Shown here: piece by piece, positions 11,609 through 23,709 of the stretch | Layout of the letters: each line of letters begins with the position of its first letter | Position numbering within the stretch: the first letter of the stretch is position 1 | DNA from: Jackrogersella multiformis | Taxonomy: Eukaryota; Ascomycota; Sordariomycetes; Xylariales; Hypoxylaceae | Assembly: GCA_902806575.1 (NCBI GenBank) | Contig: CADCXD010000002.1 | Coordinates: 1,736,001-1,800,000 of the forward strand | Reading direction: 5' to 3' | Length of the DNA stretch: 64,000 nucleotides | Notes under the pieces: generated by a model | The model's database searches: none | Told to the model about the DNA's origin: nothing | The model's input: only the letters and a program-made list of their open reading frames with translations | Translations under genes and position numbers: made by a program

Positions 11609-13750
11609 TGGCAAACCATCAATATCTAACTACATAGTAGATGAGTTGTCTTCCTAGATAGTAGGCTGGTCGGACAGGGGTGATGTGGCTAGCTAGACTC
11701 TATGTAGAGTGCTCGAAGCCTCCAGGGCTGTCTTCAATTATGGCATGTCTTTAATTATGCTTGACGGCGGCTATAAGGGGTACTGGTGCTAGTAGATGCC
11801 GGTACGTGAGCCGGTAGCTACACGATCTTAGCGAAGATTGCAGAATGCCACCGCACCATGCAGCCGGGAGGTGACCTGTCGACACGTCCGCGAACGGATA
11901 AGCGTCTGAGCACACTTAACCCTCGCATGCGTGCCAGCCCGGTAATATACCATCATGCAACGACGAATCCGCAAGAGTGGATTTTGCGGAGTGGCTAGGA
12001 ACGACCGGGAATATGCACTATATAAAGGCGTTTAAGGCAAAGCCTATCAGCGTTTCCCGGTCTTGGGGATCGCTTGTTCGCCTGCAGCCGAGAGCAGACC
12101 GCACATGACCGGTTACATCTGCCTGCTGTGAAGAAAGTTCCGATGGCACCGAAGCGAAGATTTATCCAACTCTCGCGAGAGGGCCGCATCGACTATGCGA
12201 TCTTGACGTTAGGTTATGAGCATATTAGTTTAGATAGCTGATCCCGCCGTTGCGAATACGAGGCTCTAAGTGTCTCTGTTGACTTTACCCGGGTTCGTTG
12301 ATAATCATAACCTAATCAGAGCCCTGCCCCGGCCAAGAGGTAGTAGGACGTATATTTCATGCATGAGATGGCACCGAGAGCGAGGTTTCTATACCGCTTC
12401 GTAGTAGAGATCTTAGGGGTGCCAACAGAGCTAAGGTAATGCGCGTGGCGGCTTGTATTTCAGGAACAAGCCTCGAATTTATGCGGTTTCTTCCGGATTA
12501 TGGATCTTCGAAGATCGACAAGAAAATTTGAGAAAATTTGACGGCTGATTGATTATTTATCCTGGCTTACTTTAGTCTTTCTTTAGTCGTTCTCTACTGT
12601 CGTAGCAAGAAGATACTCAGATTTGGTAGATAGAACCTTGGGCCCTAGGTACCTACCTACCTACATAGAGCCTCAGGTATGCCGTTTTGAATATCATCGT
12701 TCGAGATGATTATAAGTGAAATTGCTGCCTCCTAAATCAACTATTAAGTGCTAATATTTTGACGCTAAATAGATCAAACACAATGGGTAGCTACCTAGAT
12801 CTACTAAGATCGAGTTAAGCATGAAGGAAGCTAGATATGATATAGCTGCCGATATTATAGGGTTTGATTCGAAACAATCACCATGCGCTCGTCCGTGTAC
12901 CTAGCTTCCCTCTCGCGCGAGACTCATAAGAGAACCTTAGCAGCTTGGGGGCCTTTTGGTAAGGTACCTAGGTAGGTAACCGTTCCGTGGCTTGCATAAA
13001 TAGCTGCGAGTCAAGGCATGGGGATCACATCCGTACCCTGGTAATCGACATAAGAGCTTAGATATGTACTAAGCGGTATGTAAGACGGCACTCTGCCGCC
13101 ATCGTACGATAGAGGCTGAAGAGTGACTGGTCACCTACACGTGTGGTGTAGACCCCAAAGTGCCGCACATCTCGACGTTCCTTTATGATACTACGTATAC
13201 ACTACACAAAAACTCGGACCTAATTAGTTACCTTTGATTTCGGGTGGTAGAACTTCGAGCTCGAGAAATGATGTGATCTTAGACGTCAGACGATACGATA
13301 TACCGAGGTAGGATGATATGATACTCCCGAGGGACGGATCAGACATGTCATCTTTGGAATTTGCGGGAGGCGAGCGTGCTCCTCCTCCATCTGCGGCAAA
13401 TGAGACTCGAGGAGCGCGAACGTTTGAAGGTAGGGAAAATTTCTTATTGGACCCAGACTTTCCAAAGATTGGAACGAGCCTCGACCCTGCCGTGAGAGTA
13501 GTATCGAGGTAGCATCGAGAGCTTCCGCCGACGCAGAAATTTTATGAGTGGACGTCGGCCCTGCCGTTGGTCCTCGACCCCTTAGTTTTCCTTCCTGAGC
13601 AGTGTAGTTTGTTCGTTGGGAGTGACACGAAGGATTATTCGGAGGGTCACTTTGTTAATCCTAAACTCTGTCGTAATTAGCTTGTCAGATCTGCGGCAGG
13701 GATTTCAGAGACGTTTTAGCCGGAGTTGGTTGGATCTGTTCGCTTGATAC

Positions 13751-13798
13751 GTATGTCGTCCAGGTATGTCGTCCAGGTAGGTACGTCGTCCAGGTACT
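13751..13798. repeat. Three tandem copies of a GTCGTCCAGGTA-containing unit
   Basis: The unit GTATGTCGTCCAG occurs twice and is followed by a variant with an extra GTAG. It lies outside any supported gene. Confidence 0.7.
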
Positions 13799-15750
13799 TG
13801 GAGTCTTGGCCGCTTTCGTTCATGGCTCTGTGGGTCGAGGACAGTCGAAGGGTAATAAATTATAAGAGGAAGGATTTAGTAGTCAGATATGGATCGTGAC
13901 CAATCAAGTATTTAAGCAGTTGCCGTTCTTACAAATGCTATGCCTACCTGGTATAAAAAATTAAGGGCTGGTGGATTCGAATTTATACCTTTCAGTGAGC
14001 AAGTTTACAGCGAATAAGAGAGTATACTAAGCCATGGATTATAAGAGCGGAATATCCCATGACGGCCAAGGTAGCTTTAAAGACATGACCAAATGAGATA
14101 AAACAAACTAGCATAAAATAAAAGACAAGACAACTCTCCATTCTTAAAAGGATAATATCCCAAAGAATGATTACATAAAATTAGCGTGCCGATGAAGAAA
14201 CGTATAGGTCGAGAGCAATATAATAAAAGAGGTAGATTATCGTGACATAATAGAAAGTAGGATTAGTATCTGCATATAAGATTTAAACTCCGGGGACTTG
14301 GATTCTTCTTTGCAACGGCGAGAACCAAGCATCATTATTATTCGGGCCAGAACTTGGAGAACGAGCTGTAGGTTAACGGATCGGTCGAGGTTTCTTATAA
14401 CAAAGGCAGTGCTGTGGGCCCGGGGTTGCGGGATGACTCCATCCCCAAGCATGTTATGTCCTATGCGTAACCTGGGCAGCTATAGCGCCGTGCCGCATCT
14501 TGGCGAACTCGATCCAGCTGCAATCGGCCGGATATGGACACGCAACGACCGGGCTGTGGCTAGCTGCGCTGCTGCGGGTTTCATCCGTGGAATCGGGGAC
14601 CAACATAGGTGATTCCCTCACGCGTTACGTCGTCAAGCAGTAGACTATAGACTATAGACTAAGAGACGGCCTCGTCCATTCCCGCTCGCTAGTGATGGGC
14701 ATTTTTGTCTGATACCGTCCACTAGGAGAAGTGCCGGTTCGCAGCTATCGTTAGGAAGCAGGAATCGGCGTCATACATATTTTTTTTGAAAGGAGTGAGC
14801 GTAGCTTTGAAAGGGGACGAGAGCATCCGGGCCGGTCCAAGTGTTCGGAGGTGCCTGATTGGATCGGGGCAACAAACGACAAAACGAACGAGGCGTGCAT
14901 GTTTTTTTTCTTTGAGTCTTCATCGACCACTACCAAACCTGGTAGAAATCCTACATTGTGCCTATAGTAACAGCCCTGGAGGTTGAAAACCTTCGAATCG
15001 AGCCTTCGAGCTTTCGAAGTTAGGTATAGCTCGTCTTCCGGGATGGACGTGAAAATACCTAGGTATGTAAAAGTGTCGAGAAGTGTATTGTAGAAAACAA
15101 ACCGAGTTTATTTGTATAGGAAGAACAGATAGATACAGATAAGTTCGGGTATTTCTATCTTTCTCTTTACTATTATGTTCTAGGTGTGTAGGATCGTAAT
15201 ATTATAGAGGGTTGTCAAGACCAAGACGATGATCATCTGTGTACTATGTAAGTAGGTAAGTTACCGTACACACCTAAATATGTACCTATTATGTACCTAG
15301 GTAGGTAAGTACTTATGTAATACGTAGGGATTTACGCTACGGCCACGGACACTAAACCTTGTATGTACCTACATGATCTATTTCTTCGACCGGGGAAGGA
15401 TCAATTGATGGACTACATCCATACACTACGGATTACGTATCGTATACACTAATGCCTAGCATGTAGCTTCCCTTTCACTTAGGTTTAGATCCTTGTAATT
15501 GCACTGTCTGGGGTACTGAGCAGACTAATAAGAGGAAAACCCGAATTTTAAGGTAACATGGTAATCCACCGGGCTGCATTCTTAAACAGAAGGCCCTTTC
15601 ATTCCTTACCTAAGTACACTAGGTACCTAGGTACCTACCATTTACATACACCACCGACCACTTACCACCACCAACCCTCCATCAACCTTACACTGCACTA
15701 CATCTTACTTGGCACCCTTGCGCCGCTGAGCAGGCATCTCGAACTGGTCC

Positions 15751-15794
15751 CTGGAAGACCTGGAAGACCTGGAAGACCTGGCAGACCTGGAAGA
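15751..15794 (+). repeat. Tandem 9-bp repeat (CTGGAAGAC), about five copies
   Basis: CTGGAAGAC is repeated head to tail with one GCAGAC variant. In one frame it would read as repeated Pro-Gly-Arg, but the surrounding frame has no other coding features. Confidence 0.75.
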
Positions 15795-18169
15795 GGAAAA
15801 TGAACAGACCAGCATCCGCGGATTAATGCTCGGAATAGTTTTATTTTCCGATGGCTCGGGCCTAGGATTATCTCAAATCAGAGCCTTGAACATGAGAACC
15901 GCATTTACGTACTGTACGGCCGCATATATACTTCGTCACGAAATTACTGGACAAGTCACAACCGTACAGGACAAGCAACTATTAGTGCATCTCCAATCGA
16001 TAATCGAACTCGTGCGCAATATGTAGACGCCAGCTGGCCAGGTACTCGTCAGTCATATTAAAAGATGACGGGCAAAACAATTCATTATTATTCAACGCGG
16101 TGCAGGTAGGTATACGAGACAAGGCGGTAGCTGCAGCATGCGCTCATCCGTTTTGTATGGAGGGTAGGTAGGTAGGTATGCATACAGACGAGGAGGTATG
16201 TACTATGTAGTATGTATGCATTCCCAAATCTGGGATTGTGTCGTGCTTACGGTGTCACACTGCCCACGCAGCCCACGATCCTCCCCAGGCCGGTTTGATA
16301 TAACACACGATTCGGTTGGATCGTCTTGTTTCTCGATCAGCGAGAGGACGGGCGGCCCGCGCCACGCTCGCCCGGCTGCCCGTCTTTGTCCTATCCTGGC
16401 TGTCTTTCCATGTCTTGCCTTGTCTTGGCTAACCCTGTCTTATTGATTATTAAACACTAGTTAGGTACCTAATATGTATTCCTGCTGTGGTGGTAGTGGG
16501 CAGCGGGAAGGAAAAGAGAACGAGAGGAAGAAGAGAGAAGAAGAAGAAAAAAGAAAAAGAAAAGGCTCGGCTCCACCAAAATGTTACGGCGGTTGGTAAT
16601 GCAACCGCTGACGCCCTCGTTCCAAAGAGTTCCTATGGATGGAACATCAACAAATTTCGTGTGAGTGCAATGTCAAGTTCCGGGCTCACACTACTTGAAT
16701 GGCGAATTGGCCCGAATAAGTCCCACGGGGTGCGTCTGTGTCCACACTTGTGGTTCGTGCATTCCCCTGGATAAACGATTGCGTTGTGTTCCATGAAAAC
16801 ATCCATGTCCGTCGAAAATTCTGACGGCGGAAAGCGGAAAATGTCACAACACCCGTCATCTATCATGAGAGGAGAAGAATAAGAAAAAAAAAGAAAAAAA
16901 AAAACCTAAGCAGTTTCGCGGAGGTGGATTTATGTCGGTCTCTAATTCTAGCCTGTCGGTGACGAGGACCTAAGCGCCGGTAGACAGCAGCTTGCAGCTT
17001 TAGACGTTCCGGCAAACAAAGTGCTCCGTGGCCCTCTGCTGCTCGCGACGAGCTCTAGAATCTAATAATATCGTATACTTCGATGCCTAAGCTGGGGCCT
17101 AAGCTGAGATCTGACGCCATACAGAATTTGTATCGAAACCGTCGGTAGCCCAATCGAAACCGCGGGATGGGGTGTCGAGCTCTTGCAACGAGCAGCAAAA
17201 AGCATAGAGGGGAAAAAAAGGAAGGAGAAAAAAAGGGTTCTCCTCTGCCAACCTTCTCCGCTAACGTTATCGCCTTCTCTGTCCAGTGTCCAGTGTCTAG
17301 TGTCCTCTCGTTCATCCCCTCTTTCAATGTTTTATTTACTGCCTATCCTTGTGGTAGAATACCGTTGGTCGTCCAGACTGGCAGATGATATGCCATCGCT
17401 AGTTGCATTGATTATACTATTTTTCAGAGGCCGCTGGTTAAAAATAAAAATAAACCGAATCAAAACGAATGGCGGAACGAGAGGAGTAATTAATGTCGCG
17501 CGGTTTCTAGGGCTGTCAAGGCGCGGGTGGTAAGACCCATGCTATCACGAAAAGCCCGCTTTCGGTGGAGCAAGGACGGCACGGATATTATTAACGTTAT
17601 TGAAAAAGAATGGGACAGTTTGGGGGGATGATGTGGGAGAAGCCGTGGCTGAATCGGGACTGTTTGGAGTTGGTTCGTCCCGCTTTTGCACCCCCCGAAC
17701 CGACAAGGGTGACTCGAGAAGACGGGCGAGGGCGAAGGCGAAGAAATAGGGCAAGGGGTAGGCAAGGATCAGATTGACCCCCCGGCTCGCTAGATCGAAG
17801 GACAGCAGCGATGGTGGATGTATCTGTTCTCTGTGGATGGGCGAGTCTCCCTCCCACGCCCCAGGGGCCAGGACAGCGGGCTGAGAAGAGGGGACCAGAG
17901 GGCCCAAATACTCGGTTTCCACGCCTCAGCCGGAACTCGCTTCCAGTTCCACTCCTGCAACTCTGCCGCCGCCAGCTTACTGTTTAGGCCTAGCCTTCTC
18001 CTGGCCCTTGTTTGTGTGCGACATCTCTCTCTGCTCTGCCTTTCTATCTACCGTATGCCAACCATTCTCTCATTTATCACCTCTCCAAGCCGGGTCGTGC
18101 CAAGTACGTACATCCTAAACTGTCACAGCTGTCGTGCCAACTGACTCATGTCGAGCCTGGTTGCTCTTG

Positions 18170-18220
18170 TATGTATGTATGTACGTACGTACGTGTGTGT
18201 GCGTGTGTGTGTGTGTGTGT
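18170..18220 (+). repeat. TATG / TACG / TG microsatellite
   Basis: A compound simple repeat, ATGTATGT then ACGTACGT then GTGTGTGT, lying about 0.9 kb upstream of the VelC start. Confidence 0.9.
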
Positions 18221-19146
18221 ACCACCAGGCTTTGAAAGTAGAGCACCCGCGAGAATAGTTTAAGCATATCTCGTTGCCACTATCATTTTTTTCTTCTTTT
18301 TCTTCTCTTTTCTTGTTTTTTTCTTTTTCCTAAAAGGGGCGCTTCGAGAGGGTTCGCTTGCTGGCTCTGATATAATCGACGGTTCTCGAAGTCAGGTCCC
18401 GCTACGATTACCTAGCAGGGAATCCTTTACGGACTATCGATCCCTCCTCCTCTCCCGCCTGGGGCTCTACATAGGTACCGTAGGTACTCTAATATCAAGA
18501 TCGCCGCGAGGAATTTGGTAGCTCATAAAATCTTCGCTTACGTCTGTGGCCCCTACGTCCTGCACGTCAGACACGCTTTTCACCTTTCGTACCCCGTCGG
18601 CGCCGACAATCGCCTACATCATAAAGTCGAGATAGTATTGTGTTATAGTCGCACCGCGTCTCTAGCAGCCTTCTCCGTTGCAAGGATATTCCTAGCCAGC
18701 TCTTCCATATCGACCTCTTAGCGCCCCTCGTCGACGACCACAGATATGTAAATATCCGCTTTCTGACCAGAATTCCTTCGCGGATCTTCTTCGATTCTAG
18801 CCCTCCCGCCGGGTGGATTCGGGGTGCACTGCGTTCAGCTTGGCTGCTCTATTTGCTGCCACATCTCGACAATTGTTGTCTTAGCCGCCCATTGCGTTTG
18901 TCGTTTGCTGCATCGCACCATCTGGAATCGTCGCTCGAAGCTTTTAGGACAAGCTTCGGTGCGATCGGTATCACCAACACCGTACGACGAGGTGCCGTAT
19001 CGCACCCTCGTGTGCTTTGGAACCCCCAAAAAATCTATAGTTCCACTGCGATCTCTAGCCGTCGATTGCGTACGCGCACTAGTGCCCGTCTCATCTCGTT
19101 TGATGCCGTCGAGGTTTCATCGCACGGCGGCTTCTGTTGTAATACC

Positions 19147-20481
19147 ATGGTGGATACTATGGCTAGGCCACCCGAATCATGGGCTCAGGACCCTTACGCT
19201 CCGCGATACTATCCTCAAGAACCGCGAGGCCGCGAGGTGCGTCTGCCTTCGCTCCCCAGCCTGGTGACCGGGCCGCAGGCGGACCAAGGACCGCCCGCCA
19301 GGCAGCATCCTCCGGCCTACAGGCACTCCTCGTACGAGGACTCTTACGAGGCTTCCTCGCCCGTCCGCCAAAGCGCACAGCCGCAGCTTCAGCCTCCGAC
19401 CCTAGGCCTCGAACCGCGGGCGGCGGCTCCGAGTCCTTACGCTAGACAGGCCGCAGAGGCAGGCAGTCGTCTTCGTCCCGCCAACCCGCTGAGCGCGGGC
19501 GGCCGAGCCGGAGAGCTGCCGGAGCATCTTCGATTCCGCCAGCTGGGAGGCGAGGCGAGCTCTATGCAAGCTCCTAGGCTGCCTCCGCAGCCGAGGCAGA
19601 TAGGAGGATCGCCGCGGCGGCATCACTACGCGGAGATGCAGCCGGTCGGACCTATCGCCGACTATCCGCAACGGGAAGTCCGCCTTCGGCCCTCTCCTCA
19701 CCCTCCTCACCAAGCGGCTCGCGCTCCCGAGCGGATGAAAATATCAGAGCTGCTGACCGACGACTCGAGAAACGGAGAGTCGGGCTCGTCGAAGGCGCCG
19801 GAACGCAGGAGGACTCCGGCCGCGGCTTCCTCGTCGTATACGCTCAAGGTTCGCCAGCAGCCGGTAGCCGCGAGGTCGTGCGGCTTCGGCGAGAGAGATC
19901 GCAGGGTCATCGACCCGCCTCCGATAGTGCAGGTATTCATCCAGGACGCCAAGGCCTCGCGAGACGAGATCCGCGCCCAGCTCAAATTCCCGTTCTCGGT
20001 CATGCACTGCACGATATGGAACGAGACGGGCGACCAGGACTGCTCGGGGATGCCGGACGACTACCGCCAGCAGCGGAGGCTGATGGGGACGATAGTATCG
20101 TCACCCTTCGTAGGGTTCGACGAGAACAGCGAGGAGGGGTGCTTCTTCTGCTTCCCGGACCTGTCGTGCCGGACGCCCGGCGCCTTCCGGCTGAGGTTCA
20201 GCCTCGTGGTTCTGGACCCGAACTCGGTGCCGGGGTCGAAGACGCCGGTGTGCGCGACGGCCATGAGCGAGGTGTTCACGGTCTACAACGCCAAAGACTT
20301 TCCGGGGATGCGGGCGAGCACGGCGCTGACGAAGAGGCTGAAGGAGCAAGGGTGTCTGATCTCCATCAAGAAGGGGAACGAGAGAAGCCACGCGCGCGAC
20401 GACAGCGAGGACGAGGACGATGACGATGACGACAGCGGCGTCGCGACGCAGAGGCGGACGAAGCGACCTAGGAAAACTTGA
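19147..20481 (+). CDS. velC: Velvet-domain regulator VelC
   Basis: Single exon, 444 aa. Velvet proteins are nuclear regulators linking sexual and asexual development with secondary metabolism; they bind DNA through a Rel-like fold and form homo- and heterodimers. The velvet domain is in the C-terminal half, residues about 230-425: LKVRQQPVAARSCGFGERDR, RVIDPPPIVQVFI, FSVMHCTIWN, LMGTIVSSPFVGFDE, GCFFCFPDLSCRTPGAFRLR and ALTKRLKEQGCLI. A long Pro/Arg-rich disordered N-terminus precedes it. This layout fits VelC; VosA has an N-terminal domain and VelB has an internal insertion. The C-terminus has an Asp/Glu run and then a basic NLS-like end (KRPRK). The open frame reaches back to 18853, but the ATG at 19147 has a better context (ACCATGG) and the upstream part does not look like VelC. 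Confidence 0.9.
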   Translation: MVDTMARPPESWAQDPYAPRYYPQEPRGREVRLPSLPSLVTGPQADQGPPARQHPPAYRHSSYEDSYEASSPVRQSAQPQLQPPTLGLEPRAAAPSPYARQAAEAGSRLRPANPLSAGGRAGELPEHLRFRQLGGEASSMQAPRLPPQPRQIGGSPRRHHYAEMQPVGPIADYPQREVRLRPSPHPPHQAARAPERMKISELLTDDSRNGESGSSKAPERRRTPAAASSSYTLKVRQQPVAARSCGFGERDRRVIDPPPIVQVFIQDAKASRDEIRAQLKFPFSVMHCTIWNETGDQDCSGMPDDYRQQRRLMGTIVSSPFVGFDENSEEGCFFCFPDLSCRTPGAFRLRFSLVVLDPNSVPGSKTPVCATAMSEVFTVYNAKDFPGMRASTALTKRLKEQGCLISIKKGNERSHARDDSEDEDDDDDDSGVATQRRTKRPRKT

Positions 20482-21775
20482 CATTCTTTAGGCGATCGCT
20501 GCTTTCACGAATTCGGACGTCGTGACAACGTACATTATGACGGCGTCTTACGAGTTACGACAGATGGAGTAACGTGCTAGTTCCTTGACAGTGTAGTATC
20601 ACCTCGAGGGTTGGGCATATCGGCTTATACGGAAAACGACGAACGGGAGTATACAGCATGTTTATAGAGGTGAATCTGAAGGATATACATAGATGTTCAC
20701 TTTCGAGGGTGAATATTGAATAGCGACGGTCGGTGTTGGTATAGGGTTAGGAATGGTTAGAGGAGGTAGGGATCGGGCGTGTGATTTCTTGTCTCCGGGC
20801 AGCGTGGATGAGGTCCTAGAATTGTTTATTGGAATACCCCATGTCCGCCTCGGGATCTACTTTAGAATATGATGGACGTTATGGAATTTACGACTGGATA
20901 ATAAGGGAGAGGATAGGGCGACGGGAACATGCTGGCTGGAAATTTCCCCCTTCCAGTCCTGTTGATGAGATCAAATATACTACATACTTACCATATCTTC
21001 TACCACCATCTATGCCTCAATCTTGAAAATATGTACCATGTAGAGGAATATAATTTCAATCTTCAGTAGAGAGGTATCGTGTGATTGGATAAGCCGGCGT
21101 TTTCTTTAAGCGATGGTGACATGAAAAGAGAGTAGGATTTGACGTCCCTTACTGGTGTCATTCATGACTTGGAACTTGGAGATAGGCAAACAGTTTTACT
21201 ACCAGCCTATCTAGTTCCCTTTCCGTTTATATATATTCTAATTAGATCCCTAACAATTTTAGTTTAGTTCTCCATAATTGTATTAAGCAACCTTCAGTTG
21301 ATGTTCTAAACCTTGTGTTCGATGTTGTAAACCTTATGTTTGATGTTCTTAACGCAAGATACAAAGATACAAGATCAGATAAGGTAGGAAGGAACAAAGT
21401 AAATTTTACCTTTCCATCTTACACAGGTCTCAACAAGCTTATCTCGGGATCCACTACGGAGTAATTAGTACTAAATATGGATTAGTCCCGCTCAGGGCAC
21501 AGTAGGCCCAGTAGTCTAAGTCAGCTACAGCACGGCCGGGACTGCCCCAAACTAAAAAAAACCAGCCCCAAGGAAAAAGTCGGGCGGAAAATCCCAACGT
21601 TAAATTTTTGAGTGACTTAACCGACCGGAGCTCTCCATTTTCCAATTCCCGTCCTCAATTCCAAAATTAATCCACCGCCCACTCAAAGCTCAAAGCAAAC
21701 AGTGCTCACGATAATATCTCCCCTCTCCCTTACCCTCACCTCGTAGCAAACCTCTCTGCCAAGACAACAGTCATC
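20482..21775. other. Intergenic, no gene seen
   Basis: The 3' region of VelC and the promoter of the PDH E1-alpha gene. AT-rich, with no credible open frame. A pyrimidine-rich stretch just before 21776 (CTCCCCTCTCCCTTACCCTCACC, about 21717-21740) is a typical fungal promoter/leader feature of strongly expressed genes. Confidence 0.6.
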
Positions 21776-23165
21776 ATGTTCTCGCGTGCTCTGCGAGTCC
21801 CGAGAGCATCGGTGCCTCTGGCGCGTGTTCGAGCTGCCAGGCCCGTAGCCGTCGCCGTCGCACCTTTCCGTACGGTAACGACAAACGCCGCCAGCTCGCA
21901 CGCCGACAAGAATGCCGTCCCCGACTCCGACGACCAGCCCTTCCAGGTCACGCTAAGCGACGAGAGCTTCGAGACGTACGAGCTCGACCCTCCCCCGTAC
22001 ACCCTCGACGTCACCAAGAAGGAGCTCAAGAAGATATACTACGACATGGTTGTCGTCCGGTAAGCGTTGCGGCTGGCAGGCAGACGAACACCTATTCTCG
22101 GCTGAGTCGCGCTTGCTAACGGGCCTCGCCACATAGACAGATGGAGATGGCTGCCGATCGGTTGTACAAGGAGAAGAAGATCCGCGGTTTCTGCCACCTG
22201 TCCACCGGCCAAGAGGCCGTCGCCGTCGGCATCGAGCACGCGCTGACCAAGGACGACGACATCATCACCGCCTACCGGTGCCACGGCTTCGCTCTGATGC
22301 GCGGAGGTACCGTCCGTTCCATCATCGGCGAGCTCCTCGGCCGCCGCGAAGGCATCGCCTACGGCAAGGGCGGCTCCATGCACATGTTCACGAAGGGCTT
22401 CTACGGCGGCAACGGCATCGTCGGCGCTCAGGTCCCCGTCGGCGCCGGCTTGGCTTTCGCTCACAAGTACAACAACAGCAAGAAGGCCGCCGTCATCCTG
22501 TACGGCGACGGCGCCAGCAACCAGGGTCAGGTCTTCGAGGCTTTCAACATGGCTAAGCTCTGGAACCTACCCGCCCTGTTCGGCTGCGAGAGTACGTATA
22601 ATCGGAGTGCCCGCTGCTCTCCCGCTGCTTTCCTAGCTAACGTGGTAACTCAGACAACAAGTACGGTATGGGTACGGCTGCCGCTCGGTCGTCCGCTCTC
22701 ACCGACTACTACAAGCGCGGCCAGTATATCCCCGGTCTCAAGGTAAACGGCATGGACGTCCTCGCGGTCAAGGCCGCTGTCAAGTACGGCAAGGAGTGGA
22801 CCGTGGCGGAGAACGGCCCGCTCGTCCTCGAATACGTCACATACAGATACGGCGGTCACTCCATGTCCGACCCCGGCACCACGTACCGAACCCGAGAGGA
22901 GATCCAGCGCATGCGTTCCACCAACGACCCCATCGCCGGCCTCAAGCATAAGATCCTCGACTGGGCGGTCTGCACCGAGGACGAGCTGAAGTCTATCGAC
23001 AAGGACGCCCGCAAGCACGTCAACGACGAGGTGGCCATCGCCGAGGCCATGGCCGTCCCCGAGAACACGCCGCAGATCCTATACGAGGATATCTACGTCA
23101 AGGGAACGGAGCCCCAGTTCATGCGCGGCCGCACGCCGGACGAGAACTTCTACTTCGGCGCTTAG
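21776..23165 (+). CDS. PDA1: Pyruvate dehydrogenase E1 component subunit alpha, mitochondrial
   Basis: Predicted join(21776..22059, 22137..22591, 22654..23165), 416 aa (yeast Pda1 is 420). With the E1-beta subunit it decarboxylates pyruvate with thiamine diphosphate in the mitochondrial matrix, the first step of the PDH complex. The first 35 or so residues (MFSRALRVPRASVPLARVR) form a presequence. Conserved stretches are GFCHLSTGQEAV, TAYRCHGFALMRGG and GGSMHMFTKGFYGGNGIVG. The ThDP motif runs from GDGASNQG (about residue 217) to the NN pair that is restored only by splicing exon 2 to exon 3 (GCE/NNKYGMGTA). The regulatory phosphorylation loop YRYGGHSMSDPGTTYRTRE is intact near residue 313. 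Introns are 77 and 62 bp, with GTAAGC and GTACGT donors and CTAAC branch sites. Confidence 0.96.
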
Positions 23166-23709
23166 GATGATTCGGCTTCCTCGAAGCCCGCTATCGGCAC
23201 GACAGCATAAGAAATGTCATGTTTATTCGACGACAACCCTGTAGTATTAAAATAGATGGGGGGCAGGCTCGGCTGGGTTGGAGTAATTAAAGTCATTGTT
23301 TCGATTACGCCCGATCATCAACGTACCCTATCCATTTGTGTAACTAGTCCTATCTAGCCTAGTCCGGTCCGGGCCATACGGCTCTGGAAGAAATAGAAGA
23401 GCGACGATACCATGTTGTGTTCTGTTGATGCTTAAGTCTGGCTCTCGGGATTATAGACGTGGTGATGTTGGAGGTCGGGTACGAGCCGATTTTTATGTTG
23501 AACGTTTTAATGAATCTGCTTGGTTGTGAAAATTAAATTAGAGAGGACATGTAAGTTTTGAGACCAGGGATTCTTATTTTGGATATATGATATTCTCCTC
23601 CGTGGTATAACTAGTTCTGCTAGATCCTCTTCCTCCCTAGGTATTCCTACCTCACTTTTTACCCTCCCATTTTCCCTCGCCGTTTTCCCTTTCCCACCCA
23701 AACCACCAC
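23166..23709. other. Convergent 3' region between PDA1 and PHA2
   Basis: 544 bp holding the 3' UTRs of two converging genes. No open frame or RNA gene was recognised. Confidence 0.6.

Larger units (their letters stand above)
9816..19146. other. Gene-poor AT-rich region of 9.3 kb, including the VelC promoter side
   Basis: No gene is supported. Most of it is AT-rich with many TA steps, stop codons in all frames and repeated ACCTAGGT motifs. Three less AT-rich islands (about 11780-12200, 13320-13760 and 14300-14620) contain only short open frames without recognisable products. Purine- or pyrimidine-rich tracts occur at 16500-16570 and 18280-18330. The last 1-1.3 kb probably belongs to the VelC promoter or leader. 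Decayed transposon sequence mutated by RIP is possible, but no terminal repeats or transposase remains were recognised. Confidence 0.55.

Noticed and set aside
18853..19146. Upstream extension of VelC by 98 residues
   Set aside because: Open by chance; Cys/His/Ser-rich and unlike VelC N-termini. The ATG at 19147 has the better context.
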